Positions 1 to 10,979 of a stretch of DNA of 64,000 nt are shown in pieces. Position 1 is the stretch's first letter, and every line of letters starts with the position of its first letter. The DNA is from Diabrotica undecimpunctata. Lineage: Eukaryota; Arthropoda; Insecta; Coleoptera; Chrysomelidae. Under the pieces are notes generated by a model. The model did no database searches. It was not told where the DNA came from and was given only the letters and a program-made list of their open reading frames with translations. The stretch spans positions 744,001 to 808,000 of the forward strand of contig NC_092812.1 in NCBI RefSeq assembly GCF_040954645.1, written 5' to 3'. Both the position numbers and the translations under genes were made by a program.

Positions 1-389
1 AGTTTTAACAGAACGAAAAATTTTTAATATTAAAAAAAAAAATTTCGTTCATTTTAATTAATTCGGTAGTACTAATATAGAATACCAAATAACGAGTAAA
101 CTATAATAGGTATCTAAATATAAAACCCAAGACCAATTCCAAGAAATTCCTATATAATTTTAAAATGTTCATTTCCAAGATCCATTTATAGCATGGTTAG
201 AACTAATTAAAAATGTATAATTTAATATTATCTTGAATTTAATGGTTAGTTAGGTATTAGGAATAGAAATAGGTACCTATGGGCGATAATTGAGAGATTT
301 ATTAATAAATCTAAACTTTTGGGAACTCCACTACGTATGACCTTTTTAGAAGATTTGGTTACAAAAGAATTTACACTATTTTTATAGTC

Positions 390-391
<2 letters not shown>

Positions 392-449
<58 letters not shown>
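392..449. repeat. (TA)n microsatellite in left palindrome arm
   Basis: Uninterrupted TA dinucleotide tract of about 58 bp. Its mirror tract at 1718-1793 is about 18 bp longer, so the two arms have diverged by slippage. Confidence 0.95.
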
Positions 450-455
<6 letters not shown>

Positions 456-1711
456 AGTATCTTAACTTATTTGAAGAAATTGATGGATGTATTAGTACTT
501 TTCAAAAGTTGTAACTGCAAAGTTAAAATTTGGCCAAATTACCGAAATAAAAGAAAAATGTTGAAAGTATATAATTTTATGAAGATATACTGAAAAGATT
601 CAAATCTTACTTAAAAGTGTAAGATAATATTTTTCTTTGTTTTATAGTTTATTAAAATTTATTAACCTTTACATACCAATAAAACAAACGGCATATTCAA
701 AAAAACTATAACAAAGATTTACCTTAACGCACTCACTAACAATTATTACCAAGCAGCCACAAATAAAATAAAGATATTTTAAGTAAACAAAAAAAAATAA
801 GAACAGTTATCACCGTCAACGCGTTAATTATTTCTACAAAACCAATTATTATTCGAAGTAAAATATCATTTAGCTTACCTTTAATAAAAAATTCACTAAA
901 TCACTAGGTTTGTTACTTTACCACAAAATACTAATTAGAACTCATACCAAATATCGACTATTGTTTTATATATAGGTTAAGAATACAACTTGTTATGACA
1001 AGAAAACTGGGGTGAATGTATTCAAACGCATGTGCTCCTCAAAATGCGGGATACAAAAGTATTAGTATCCATGCCGTTGACCTCCTCCTCATTTTGCCCA
1101 TACACACTACTTTTGCATCTCGCATTTTAAGGAGCAGGTGCGTTTTAATACATTCACCCCACTTTTCTTGTCATAACAAGTTGTATTCTTAACCTATATA
1201 TAAAATAATAGTCGATATTTGGTATGAGTTCTAATTAGTATTTTGTGGTAAAGTAACAAACCTAGTGATTTAGTGAATTTTTTATTAAAGGTAAGCTAAA
1301 TGATATTTTACTTCGAATAATAATTGGTTTTGTAGAAATAATTAACGCGTTGACGGTGATAACTGTTCTTATTTTTTTTGTTTACTTAAAATATCTTTAT
1401 TTTATTTGTGGCTGCTTGGTAATAATTGTTAGTGAGTGCGTTAAGGTAAATCTTTGTTATAGTTTTTTTGAATATGCCGTTTGTTTTATTGGTATGTAAA
1501 GGTTAATAAATTTTAATAAACTATAAAACAAAGAAAAATATTATCTTACACTTTTAAGTAAGATTTGAATCTTTTCAGTATATCTTCATAAAATTATATA
1601 CTTCAACATTTTTCTTTTATTTCGGTAATTTGGCCAAATTTTAACTTTGCAGTTACAACTTTTGAAAAGTACTAATACATCCATCAATTTCTTCAAATAA
1701 GTTAAGATACT

Positions 1712-1717
<6 letters not shown>

Positions 1718-1793
<76 letters not shown>
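1718..1793. repeat. (TA)n microsatellite in right palindrome arm
   Basis: TA tract of about 76 bp, the mirror of the tract in the left arm of the palindrome. Confidence 0.95.
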
Positions 1794-1798
<5 letters not shown>

Positions 1799-2181
1799 TG
1801 ACTATAAAAATAGTGTAAATTCTTTTGTAACCAAATCTTCTAAAAAGGTCATACGTAGTGGAGTTCCCAAAAGTTTAGATTTATTAATAAATCTCTCAAT
1901 TATCGCCCATAGGTACCTATTTCTATTCCTAATACCTAACTAACCATTAAATTCAAGATAATATTAAATTATACATTTTTAATTAGTTCTAACCATATGG
2001 ATCTTGGAAATGAACATTTTAAAATTATATAGGAATTTCTTGGAATTGGTCTTGGGTTTTATATTTAGATACCTATTATAGTTTACTCGTTATTTGGTAT
2101 TCTATATTAGTACTACCGAATTAATTAAAATGAACGAAATTTTTTTTTTTAATATTAAAAATTTTTCGTTCTGTTAAAACT

Positions 2182-4265
2182 AAAAAATATTGCTTTTAAT
2201 TTTTTTTGACTAAGATGGTTTTTATATTTGAAAAATCTTTAAAGTAGTTGTACGTATACAAAGGAGTTAGAAAGAAAGGGATATATTTTTATAGTTTTTC
2301 TACGTTACCGTTCAATCGAGAAAATTAATAAATACGATCAAAGGAAAAAAGCTGTCTTAACCCTTTCGAAATTGCATAATAGGGTTGTTAGGGCCATGCA
2401 TGTCACAAAATAATAAGTTATTCAGAGACAGTTAAATATATTTAGTTTAACTGTGTTAAAACGTGATTTTTATAAATATTCGTAATTAAATTAGGCGTTT
2501 ATGCTACTTAACTGTTTTACCTCAGAGATGAGAAAATCTTGTCACAGGTATTACAAAGTGTATATATTTGATTTATAGGCCATTTACTTTTTACCTTATA
2601 GTGATTTCTTTACAAATGTGTCAAATTGATGAAGGCAGGTTACACAAATAAGATTTAATTTAAAAATTCAAACTGTTGATTAATTTCTTGTAAATCGGTA
2701 AATGTATTTTAATTTTGCTGTATGATATCACACATGAAAATTTGCTTGTTTTGTAGGTTTAAAAAATATATTTTATTGTATATGTGGTTACTTAACAGTT
2801 ATTAGGGAGTTCATAAGGTAAATCGTTATAGTTTTTAAAATATATGCAGTTTTTTATTGGTATGTATAGATAAACAAATTTAAAAAGAGAAAATATTAGT
2901 GAAAAATCTTAACATTTTTCAAGTAAGCTACGAATCTTTTAAATATATCTTCAAGAAATACTATACTTTTATTAATTTTTCTTTTATTTCGGAAAAGTTT
3001 GACAATTTTTTTACTGTGCTTTTACAACTTTGTTATACATGTTAATAAACGTTTTTGTCCTTTATATCTATTGAAATATACACTACTAACCGCAAAATAT
3101 TAAATGCGAAAATTCTTGTGTAAATATATATTTTAAAGGGTTATCGAAAGTGTCCGTTTATAAATTTTCTCGAGATGTGTTACTTGTGTAAATAATTGTT
3201 CCCAATAAATAAATTCTAAGTAGAAAAGATACCAAATTAAAACTTCCGAATTAATTCTAACAATCACTATAAATAAACTTTTTGGGAAAGCTCTTTTCCT
3301 TCTTACATGCACCTTCTCTTAAATTTTTTAAATTGTTTATAAATACAAACCGCCCCGTAATTTTACCATAAATTTCATACTGGACCAAGTTTTGTCGTAT
3401 TGATACTGCTATTTCTTAAATGCCTTATAACTAATAGACCAGAATTTAGTGGTAAACGGTATCCATTTACCCCGATTTTGACCTAATGTTATTAGTGCCG
3501 GGTTCTGTGTTGACGCTTACATATATTTTACAAAAGGTTACTTTTTAGTATTTTTATTATAAATTGTTAACGAATTATTTAAAATTACATAATTCGGGAA
3601 AGTTTGAACTTTGAACCTTTTTCAAAGCTTTTAGCAACATGTTATAAATGGCTTCTTTCTCGGCTCATAATTTTTTTTGTGATATTTATAGCATATGACA
3701 TTTATATTAAGTCCATAGTATTTAATATCTTTACAATTTTTTTTTTTTTTTGATGTACTTTTTACTTCATATGCCTTAGGTATATTGCATACTTCACACA
3801 TGTTTTTAACTTCTGCAGTACATCCTGACAATCTCACGCCGTTCTTCAATCGCACGGTTTAGGCATTGTGGCCGCTACAATAAACGATCAAGTGAGGTAT
3901 AGTTTTTTTTTTATTAATACAACGCTTCTTCCACTACTTTCATGTTTGGTTTTGTGTAGCACTGTTACCCACTTTTAAGGTGTAACCAAAATTATAAATT
4001 TAAACAGATCTACTCTTTTAGATTGATTCTTACACATTTTTACATAAATCTAAACCTTTTTGGGGCCTTTGGAATTATCGTTCAGTTTTCCGTCCAGCTA
4101 GAAGTCTACCTTATACCCTACGTTAAAGTATTTTATTTAGTCTGTTCCAGATATTTCTAGTGTTCAGACGTACTTTGGTGAGTATAATAATTTTTTTTTT
4201 TTTTAAATTTGACTTTTTGATTTTTTTTTGATTTTACAATAATTTATAAGTTTATTATACGTAAA
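2182..4265. other. Non-coding spacer upstream of the polymerase gene
   Basis: AT-rich sequence without a convincing gene, apart from the decayed arm copy at 2730-3060. A 74-codon minus-strand frame at 3631-3855 has low-complexity content and no recognised motif. Poly-T runs occur at about 3730-3752, 3905-3914 and 4192-4204. I see no integrase, capsid, ATPase or protease frame that would complete a Maverick/Polinton-type element. Confidence 0.7.
2730..3060 (+). repeat. Third, decayed copy of the palindrome arm
   Basis: This stretch aligns by eye, in direct orientation, with the right palindrome arm at about 1370-1690. Shared landmarks in order are a TTATTGTATATGTGG-like block, TTAGnGAG, AAGGTAAATC, TATTGGTATGTA, a TAAG-rich block, TCTTCA, and TTTTCTTTTATTTCGG. 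Identity is patchy, so it is older than the palindrome itself. The arm sequence is therefore a repeat family that existed here before the recent palindrome formed. Confidence 0.65.
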
Positions 4266-7200
4266 ATGGAAAAGTTTTTAATTGTCAGAGATCAAACCAC
4301 GAAAATCCGTAAATTTGGTGTCCAGGGACGAACTCTGGAATTTAAAATTAAGGATGTACCGCCAGGTGAGGAACCCGTAAGTTGGATTAAAAAGGCCATC
4401 GAGGATATTGTTCGAAAGGGTACTGTAAATATTTTGCCACATGATCAGGTCGGTTTCACTTTTTGCTCCAAGGATTTCGTTAGAGGTCAGGGATGGATGA
4501 GGTTAAAACCAGCCTCAGAGGTGACAGTTGACGATATATGGAACCACATAAGTTCCATATATCAGAGCAACAGCACCGGTTTAAACACCGAAACGTTTTG
4601 TCTTGGTATTACTACCGTAAAAATGCCTACTGGAAAGGGTAGAGGTCGTAAGTACAATTCATTTAAAGAGGAGTGTTCTAAACGGCGAGGAATTGTTGTT
4701 ATTAAAAACAACGATAACCTATGCCTTGCATACGCTTTGGTTGTAGCCAAAGCTTACGTTGACAAAGACCCTGAACTTACAAAAATATGTCGCGATAGAG
4801 GGAAAATACAACGGGAAAGAGCATTGCAGTTAATAGATAGGTCTGGTGTTGTTATTCCTAGTGAGGGAGCTGGAATTCCTGAGTTGCAACAGTTTCAGGC
4901 ATATCTAACAGACTATAAGATTGTGGTCTATAGATATGGAACTAAGGGACGTGATGTCATTTATGAGGGGCACACTTATGGACCAAAATTAAACCTTCTC
5001 TTTCATAAAGGTCATTTTAATGTAATTCGGTCACTGACCAGTGCGTTTATCAGTACGTATTTCTGTGATAAATGTTATCAACCCTACGACCATAAAGACG
5101 GACACAGCTGCGTTGATACGTGCTTTGCATGTCGTCGTTCACCAGCTTGTTCCAAAGAAGCTGTTAAAGTTCCCTGCGATAAATGCGGCCGGGACTTTTA
5201 TGGTGAGGTATGTTTCAACGTTCACATTAACGACATATGTGACAAAATTAAAAGGTGTAAGCAATGTTACAAAATCTACACTAAAAGTCATATCTGTGGG
5301 GAGATCTTCTGTAAAACTTGTGGTAAAAATTACCCATCAGATCATCTTTGTTACGTGCAGCCTGATTCTGGTAAACCTCCCTCAAAAGATTTTTTGTTCA
5401 TTTTTTATGATCTTGAGACTCGTCAGGAAAAAATATTGCTAGATGGTTCACTTCTTCAAGAACCAAATCTCTGTGTATTTAGTCAGCGATGTTACAATTG
5501 TCTTCAGGAAGAAAAATTACAGTTTTGTCAAACATGCGGTTTTCGTCTAAATGTTTTAAACGAAAATGTTATTTCTATTTTTATTGAATATGTTTTTCAA
5601 ATTAGGAAAAAATTTAAGAATGTTGTCGTTTTGGCACATAACGGAGGGGGTTTCGATAATCAGTTCGTGTTGAATTACATCCTCACAAAGACCGATTTAA
5701 CCCCTGATCTTATCATGCGGGGTACGAAGTTAGTTTCGATGAGTGTTGGGAATGTCCGTTTTCTCGACAGTCTTAATTATTTTCCTATGGCCTTGTCAGC
5801 TTTACCAAAAGCTTTTGGTTTAACAGAGTTAAAAAAGGGCTATTTCCCACATTTGTTTAATAAAGGGCAAAATCAATCTTATCTCGGACCTATACCTTCT
5901 CTAAAATTCTATGATATCGATAATTTGAAGAAGGATGCACGTGATAAGTTAATAAATTGGCATACTGCTAAAGTTGCTAACGGTTATGTTTTTGATTTTC
6001 AGAAAGAGATCGTTGACTATTGTATTTCCGATGTCATGATATTAACACAGGCTTGTCTTACATTTAGGAAACAATTATTGAATACGTCAAATGTCTGTCC
6101 TTTTATGGAAGCTACTACCGTAGCCTCGACTTGTAGTAAAGTATTTAGGCGAAATTTTCTACAATCTGACACAATAGGTCTTATTCCTAAAGGTGGTTAT
6201 CGTTTTAAAGATAATCAGTCAAAAATAGCTCTGCAGTGGCTACTTTGGGAAGAGAAACAGCGTAATATTAAAATACAGCATGCTGCACGAGGATTTGAGG
6301 CTGTTATTAATACTTGTAAAGTGGATGGTCTTTACGAAAATATCGTGTTTGAATTTCAGGGTTGTTACTATCATGGTTGTCCCCAATGTTATCCCGAAAA
6401 CAGATTGGCTCGTCTTCATGACGATCCTTCACACTGCATGGAAAATCGTTATGACAGAACTGCTGCCAAAAATCAATATCTAAAATCTCTGGGATATGAA
6501 GTCGTTGAAATCTGGGAGTGTGCCTTCAGAAAAACTATGACGCCTGAGATAAAATCATTTACTGAGGATCACCCCTTAATGAGAACTCAACCTATAAATG
6601 CTAGGGATGCTTTGTATGGTGGTCGTACTGGTAACACCGTGGAGTATTATAAGGCTCAAGAAAATGAAAAGATTAAATATGTCGATGTTTGTTCCCTATA
6701 CCCTTGGGTATGTAAGCGTGGAAAATTTCCTCTAGGTCATCCTAAAATTTTTGTAGGAGATGAATGCCGGCATATAGATTTATCACGAGTATCTGGTTTA
6801 ATAAAGTGTAAAGTACTTCCTCCCTCAAACCTTTATCATCCTGTTCTACCCGCAAAAATAAACAATAAATGCATGTTTGTTCTTTGTCGTAAATGCAGCG
6901 AGGACTTTATGCAAGGAGAATGTCAGCATTCCGACGAACAGAAGTCACTTACAGGAACATGGGTAATTGAAGAAGTTGTAAAAGCTTTGGAAAAGGGTTA
7001 CAAAATAGTTGAGACCTACGAAATCTGGTCGTACGACACCCGTGAATTGTCAAAACATCAAAATGGTCTCTTTTCCGACATGATGAATAAATTCATCAAA
7101 ATCAAGCAGCAAGCTTCAGGATGGCCCCGTGGTTGTGTAACAGCCGAAGAAAAAAACCGATACATCGAACAGTTTCTCCAGATAGAAGACGTTCGGTTAG

Positions 7201-7961
7201 AGTTTACCGAAATAACGGCGAATCCTGGCCTTAGATCGTTAGCTAAATTAATGCTTAATTCGTTCTGGGGTAAATTTGCACAGCGAGAAAATCTTCCCAA
7301 AACTTCTATTGTAAACAATCCTAAAGAATTCTTTGCTATGATGATTAATCCCTCGATCTATGTAAATACTGTGGTTCCTGTAAACGAGGAAACACTGGTT
7401 GTTACGTGGGAGTATGTGGAAGAAGCATTTTCAATGTCTTCCACTGTAAACGTCGTTCTGGCCTCATACGTTACGGCTCTAGCCCGCCTCAAACTGTATT
7501 CCTATTTAGACATGGTGGGCGAGCGTACTTTATATTATGATACCGATTCAATTGTGTACATTTCCAGAGACGGTCCGCCTGATCTTCCTACCGGTGACTG
7601 TATTGGTGATTTAACTGATGAGCTAAGTGGTGGTCATATTTCGGAGTTCGTTTCTGGAGGCCCCAAAAATTATGCTTATAAATACATACTTCCTAATGGT
7701 GACGAAAAATTTTGTTGCAAAGTTAAGGGAATTTCCCTTAATTATTTAAACTCGCAATTAATTAATTTTGATACTATTAAAAAGATGGTACTTGTAAAGT
7801 CGGAAGGTATTAAAATCATAAGTAAACAAGTTAGACGAACAACAGAACATCAAGTCATAACACAGGAAATCCATAAAAATTATCGACCACATTCTACAAA
7901 AAGAAAATTTTTAGAAGATTTTAGTTCCGTTCCTTTTGGTTATAAGAAAATGAAAATGTAA
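4266..7961 (+). CDS. Protein-primed family B DNA polymerase, intact, with inserted VSR-like nuclease domain
   Basis: Uninterrupted 1231-codon gene. The 3'-5' exonuclease motifs are present: FYDLET (residues 380-385), HNGGGFD (458-464) and YCISD (585-589). Polymerase motifs are DVCSLYP (807-813), KLMLNSFWGK (994-1003, with W where many relatives have Y) and YYDTDS (1090-1095). GGPKNYAYK near 1135 fits the family's KxY region. Between exonuclease and palm lies a segment (about 670-755: VDG, EFQGCYYHGCPQCY, YLKSLGYEVVEIWEC) resembling the VSR/PDDEXK-like nuclease insertion seen in transposon and virus polymerases. Residues 267-362 are Cys/His-rich, probably zinc-binding. Cys153 in NDNLCLAY and His250 in HKGHFNVI could be an OTU/papain-like dyad; that is inference. 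Such enzymes replicate linear elements of the Maverick/adintovirus type, but no partner genes are visible. All catalytic residues appear intact. Confidence 0.93.
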   Translation: MEKFLIVRDQTTKIRKFGVQGRTLEFKIKDVPPGEEPVSWIKKAIEDIVRKGTVNILPHDQVGFTFCSKDFVRGQGWMRLKPASEVTVDDIWNHISSIYQSNSTGLNTETFCLGITTVKMPTGKGRGRKYNSFKEECSKRRGIVVIKNNDNLCLAYALVVAKAYVDKDPELTKICRDRGKIQRERALQLIDRSGVVIPSEGAGIPELQQFQAYLTDYKIVVYRYGTKGRDVIYEGHTYGPKLNLLFHKGHFNVIRSLTSAFISTYFCDKCYQPYDHKDGHSCVDTCFACRRSPACSKEAVKVPCDKCGRDFYGEVCFNVHINDICDKIKRCKQCYKIYTKSHICGEIFCKTCGKNYPSDHLCYVQPDSGKPPSKDFLFIFYDLETRQEKILLDGSLLQEPNLCVFSQRCYNCLQEEKLQFCQTCGFRLNVLNENVISIFIEYVFQIRKKFKNVVVLAHNGGGFDNQFVLNYILTKTDLTPDLIMRGTKLVSMSVGNVRFLDSLNYFPMALSALPKAFGLTELKKGYFPHLFNKGQNQSYLGPIPSLKFYDIDNLKKDARDKLINWHTAKVANGYVFDFQKEIVDYCISDVMILTQACLTFRKQLLNTSNVCPFMEATTVASTCSKVFRRNFLQSDTIGLIPKGGYRFKDNQSKIALQWLLWEEKQRNIKIQHAARGFEAVINTCKVDGLYENIVFEFQGCYYHGCPQCYPENRLARLHDDPSHCMENRYDRTAAKNQYLKSLGYEVVEIWECAFRKTMTPEIKSFTEDHPLMRTQPINARDALYGGRTGNTVEYYKAQENEKIKYVDVCSLYPWVCKRGKFPLGHPKIFVGDECRHIDLSRVSGLIKCKVLPPSNLYHPVLPAKINNKCMFVLCRKCSEDFMQGECQHSDEQKSLTGTWVIEEVVKALEKGYKIVETYEIWSYDTRELSKHQNGLFSDMMNKFIKIKQQASGWPRGCVTAEEKNRYIEQFLQIEDVRLEFTEITANPGLRSLAKLMLNSFWGKFAQRENLPKTSIVNNPKEFFAMMINPSIYVNTVVPVNEETLVVTWEYVEEAFSMSSTVNVVLASYVTALARLKLYSYLDMVGERTLYYDTDSIVYISRDGPPDLPTGDCIGDLTDELSGGHISEFVSGGPKNYAYKYILPNGDEKFCCKVKGISLNYLNSQLINFDTIKKMVLVKSEGIKIISKQVRRTTEHQVITQEIHKNYRPHSTKRKFLEDFSSVPFGYKKMKM

Positions 7962-8197
7962 AAATATGTATAAATTTATTTATAGTGTTAATATTATTGA
8001 TTATTGTAGTTTTAATACACGGCTTTTTATTATTTAGTTATATGTACATATTTTATATTAGTATTAAATGTGTCTTTTAAGAATTTTTCATAAATTAGTT
8101 TTTCGTTCTCTATTATCCAGCGTCTATTTGGTTGTCTGTTTTTCTATCACATATTGTAGTTGGCTTTTAAAATTTTTATAGTAAAACAACGTTACCA

Positions 8198-9451
8198 GGT
8201 ATCTGTTATGAGTTACTGATTAATTTAAAGATCTTAAAACGATGTATAGCATATTAGGGTTAAATATCATAAAATTTGTTCATTAAGTTTTAGAAGATGT
8301 TAAGACTACCAAAAGATATCCGTTAGCGACTACTGGTGAATTATGAACTGATCTTAATAAATTAAGATCAAGTGTTCCTGTTGCCACCTTTTTCTAATAA
8401 AAATGTAACAAAAATATGTCTAGCATCAGGTCGTAAAGACGTCTACTGAAACATATTATTCACAAAGATATCTGATATGGACCATTGGCGAATTATGAAC
8501 CGATCTTATTAAATTAGGATCTAGTGTTCGTGTTGCCATATTTTTCTGATAAAAACGTAACAAAGAGTTGTCTAGCATTAGATCGTAAAAGATGTCTACT
8601 GAAACATATTATTCACAAAAGATATCTGATATGGACCATTGGCTAATTATCAACCGATCTTATTAAATTAGGATCTAGTGTTCGAGTTGTTACGTTTTTA
8701 TCTGATAAAAATGTAAAAAAGTTGTCTAGCATGAGATCGTAAAAGACGTCTACTGAAACATATTATTCACAAAAGATATCTGATATGGATTACTGGTGAA
8801 TTATGAACCGATCTTATTAAATTAGGATCTAGTGCTCGTGTTGTCACTTTTTTTAATAAAATGTAACAAAAAAGTTGTCTAGCCTCAAATTGTAAAAAGA
8901 CGTCTACTAAAACATATTATTCACAAAGATATCTGATATGGACCACTGGCGAATTATGAACCGATCTTATTAAATTAGGATCTAGTGTTCGTGCTGCCAC
9001 TTTTTTACTGAATTGTAAAAAAAGTTGTCTAGCCTCAGATTGTAAAAAGACGTCTACTAAAACATATTATTCACAAAAGATATCTGATATGGACCACTGG
9101 CGAATTATGAACCGATCTTATTAAATTAGGATCTAGTGTTCGTGCTGCCACTTTTTTACTAAATTGTAAAAAAAAGTTGTCTAGCCTCAGATTGTAAAAA
9201 GACGTCTACTAAAACATATTATTCACAAAGATATCTGATGTGGACCACTGGCAAATTAGGAACCGATCTTATTCAATTAGGATTTAGTGTTCGTTTTGCC
9301 ATCTTTTTAATAAAATGTAACAAAGTTGTCTAGCATTAGATCGTAAAAAACATCTACTGAAACTTAATATTCACAAAGATATGTGATATGGACCATTGGC
9401 GAATTATTAACCGATCTTATTAAATTAGGATCTAGTGTTCGTGTTGTCACC
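8198..9451. repeat. Tandem repeat array, ~8 units of 148-154 bp
   Basis: The anchor GATATCTGATATGGACCA (variants) recurs at 8315, 8467, 8621, 8775, 8928, 9079, 9230 and 9378, giving periods of 152, 154, 154, 153, 151, 151 and 148 bp. A shorter, more divergent unit precedes it at about 8198. Each unit carries a TTATTAAATTAGGATCTAGT block, a GTTGTCTAGC block and a CGTCTACTGAAACATATT block. Neighbouring units are highly similar. The array begins about 240 bp after the polymerase stop codon. It is not coding in any frame. Confidence 0.95.
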
Positions 9452-10979
9452 TAAAATAATAATAAGAAAATCGATCGACAAATCTTAATGGTCTGCTTTC
9501 CTGAGTTAATTTTTAAGTATGTTTTTAATGGCCAGTTACCCAACAGGAGTTTAGTTTTCAGTTTAAGTATCTTCTAATAAAATCAATAAAAATGTTTATT
9601 CAAGTGTGTGATGGAAAAAAGACAATCATTTCGCTTTCGTACTGACTGTTTGTCCCATACTAACAAAACCTCTTCCGGCGGTCGTGTAACCGTACCGACT
9701 AGCGGTGGATGCTGTTAAGAACAAAATTTGTTCGAACCGAATTGGTTTTTTTTTTTTTTTTTTTTCTGATTTCCTTCTCCGTACTGACTGCTGATAAGAC
9801 TGAATTTTTGTTCAAACTGTCCTTTTAAATTTCTTCTGTATATTATATACTCTGGATTTTTTAAAATAATTAACTTATGATCGTAGATAAAATATAGTAT
9901 GCAACTCGCAAGAGTTTTGGTCACTATTCTTTAATAATTGATCATATTGATACATTATATCACATTTCAACGTTGAATATTTGGTGGCCCCTTTATAGTA
10001 TAAACGGATGGTCCACTTTTGCCGCACAGAAACACGCCAGGTACCACATTGTGGGAGTAGTACTGTAAACTTAGGGTGTCTGTCAGACTCGCTTACAAAC
10101 CGGGCTGTCACTTATTGAGTTGAGTACGTAAAGTGTTCTCTGTATGTTTTAATATGCATCGGGGAATTGTTGTCTGATGGTTATCGAAGAACCGTCTGTG
10201 ATCATATCCCCACTATCACTGTAACATGAATTGTGTTTTCTCACCTTACCTTGTATATATCAGCATCTAAATATAAAAGTAGACAACGGACGAAAAGAAG
10301 AAAATATTGGTTATCTAATTTGGGCAGTGGGACACCACTTTGATTATTTGCGACAAGATCTGTGTCTAGCCGTGGACAAAAAAAAGAAGACCTATATAAA
10401 GCATTGGAGGAAACAATCGTAGACCTATGTATAGCACTGGAGGAAAGAATCGTAGACCTATGTAGAGTACTGGGCGAAAAAATATGTGTCGAGCACTAGA
10501 CGAAAGAACGAAAGCTTATATGTAACAGTGTATAAAATATTGAGTTCCCCTGTCAAGCAGTGAACGTTCAATTAGTGAATAGAAGAAGGTAACATGAGAT
10601 GAAAAACAGGTTAGCGGAAGAAAAAGAAGAAGAGGAAAGAAAGGAAAAGAAAAAATGATTCGACTTGTCAGTAAGCGTGATGTCACCCGAACACCTGAGC
10701 AGGTGCAAACATCAAAGGATGCCGCTTTTTCCCACGGTCGGTAAAATTTTCCCAGCGCCAAGTGCCGCAATATCTACTTCAGCTTCATACTAGTCAGCAT
10801 GGTTTACTGTCTAGTTGTTCAACTTCTACTAATTTACACTGATTATGTTATAATTGCATTAAAAACATTTTTTATGTAGATTTATACGACTTGTCTACAA
10901 GCATCTACTGTTTTTGTAAATTGTGTAGACCATATTCTTATTCTGGTATGATCAATTTCTTAAATCTGGATTCTGTTAC
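9452..10979. other. Stretch without a recognisable gene
   Basis: It holds a 20-T run at 9746-9765 and the 33-bp repeat block at 10351-10510. Short open frames on both strands show no recognised motif. I see no transposon end. Confidence 0.6.
10351..10510 (+). repeat. 33-bp tandem repeats with an 11-residue coding period
   Basis: Units start at about 10351, 10386, 10419, 10452 and 10484. In one plus frame the middle units read DLYKALEETIV, DLCIALEERIV and DLCRVLGEKI, an 11-residue (hendecad-like) pattern with hydrophobic spacing. The first unit gives DLCLAVDKKKK after a one-base frame shift. The frame ends at a stop near 10493. It could be a remnant of a coiled-coil protein, or a minisatellite that happens to be open. 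Confidence 0.6.

Larger units (their letters stand above)
1..2181. repeat. Giant near-perfect palindrome (two ~1.07-kb inverted arms)
   Basis: The sequence from base 1 rightwards recurs in reverse complement ending at about 2181, and the two arms can be followed by eye with few mismatches to about 1055 and 1105. The centre is a roughly 50-bp unpaired segment. Each arm contains a (TA)n tract (392-449 and 1718-1793) that differs in length. The left arm starts at the window edge, so the true outer end is unseen. No protein-coding stretch is evident in the arms. Possible identities are a foldback element, the terminal repeats of a linear element joined head to head, or a local inverted duplication. 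It is certain as a repeat; its class is unknown. Confidence 0.93.

Noticed and set aside
1..2181. Simple assembly artefact (mirror of one arm)
   Set aside because: The arms differ in TA length and at scattered bases, and the centre is unpaired, so a trivial duplication of identical reads is unlikely, although not excluded.
3631..3855. 74-codon minus-strand ORF upstream of the polymerase
   Set aside because: Contains a poly-Lys stretch from a T-run, no family motif and no start context; treated as chance.
8198..9451. CRISPR-like array
   Set aside because: The units are contiguous ~152-bp tandem repeats without unique spacers; a satellite, not CRISPR.
9715..10770. Four short ORFs on both strands
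   Set aside because: No motif; one is driven by the poly-T run at 9746-9765.
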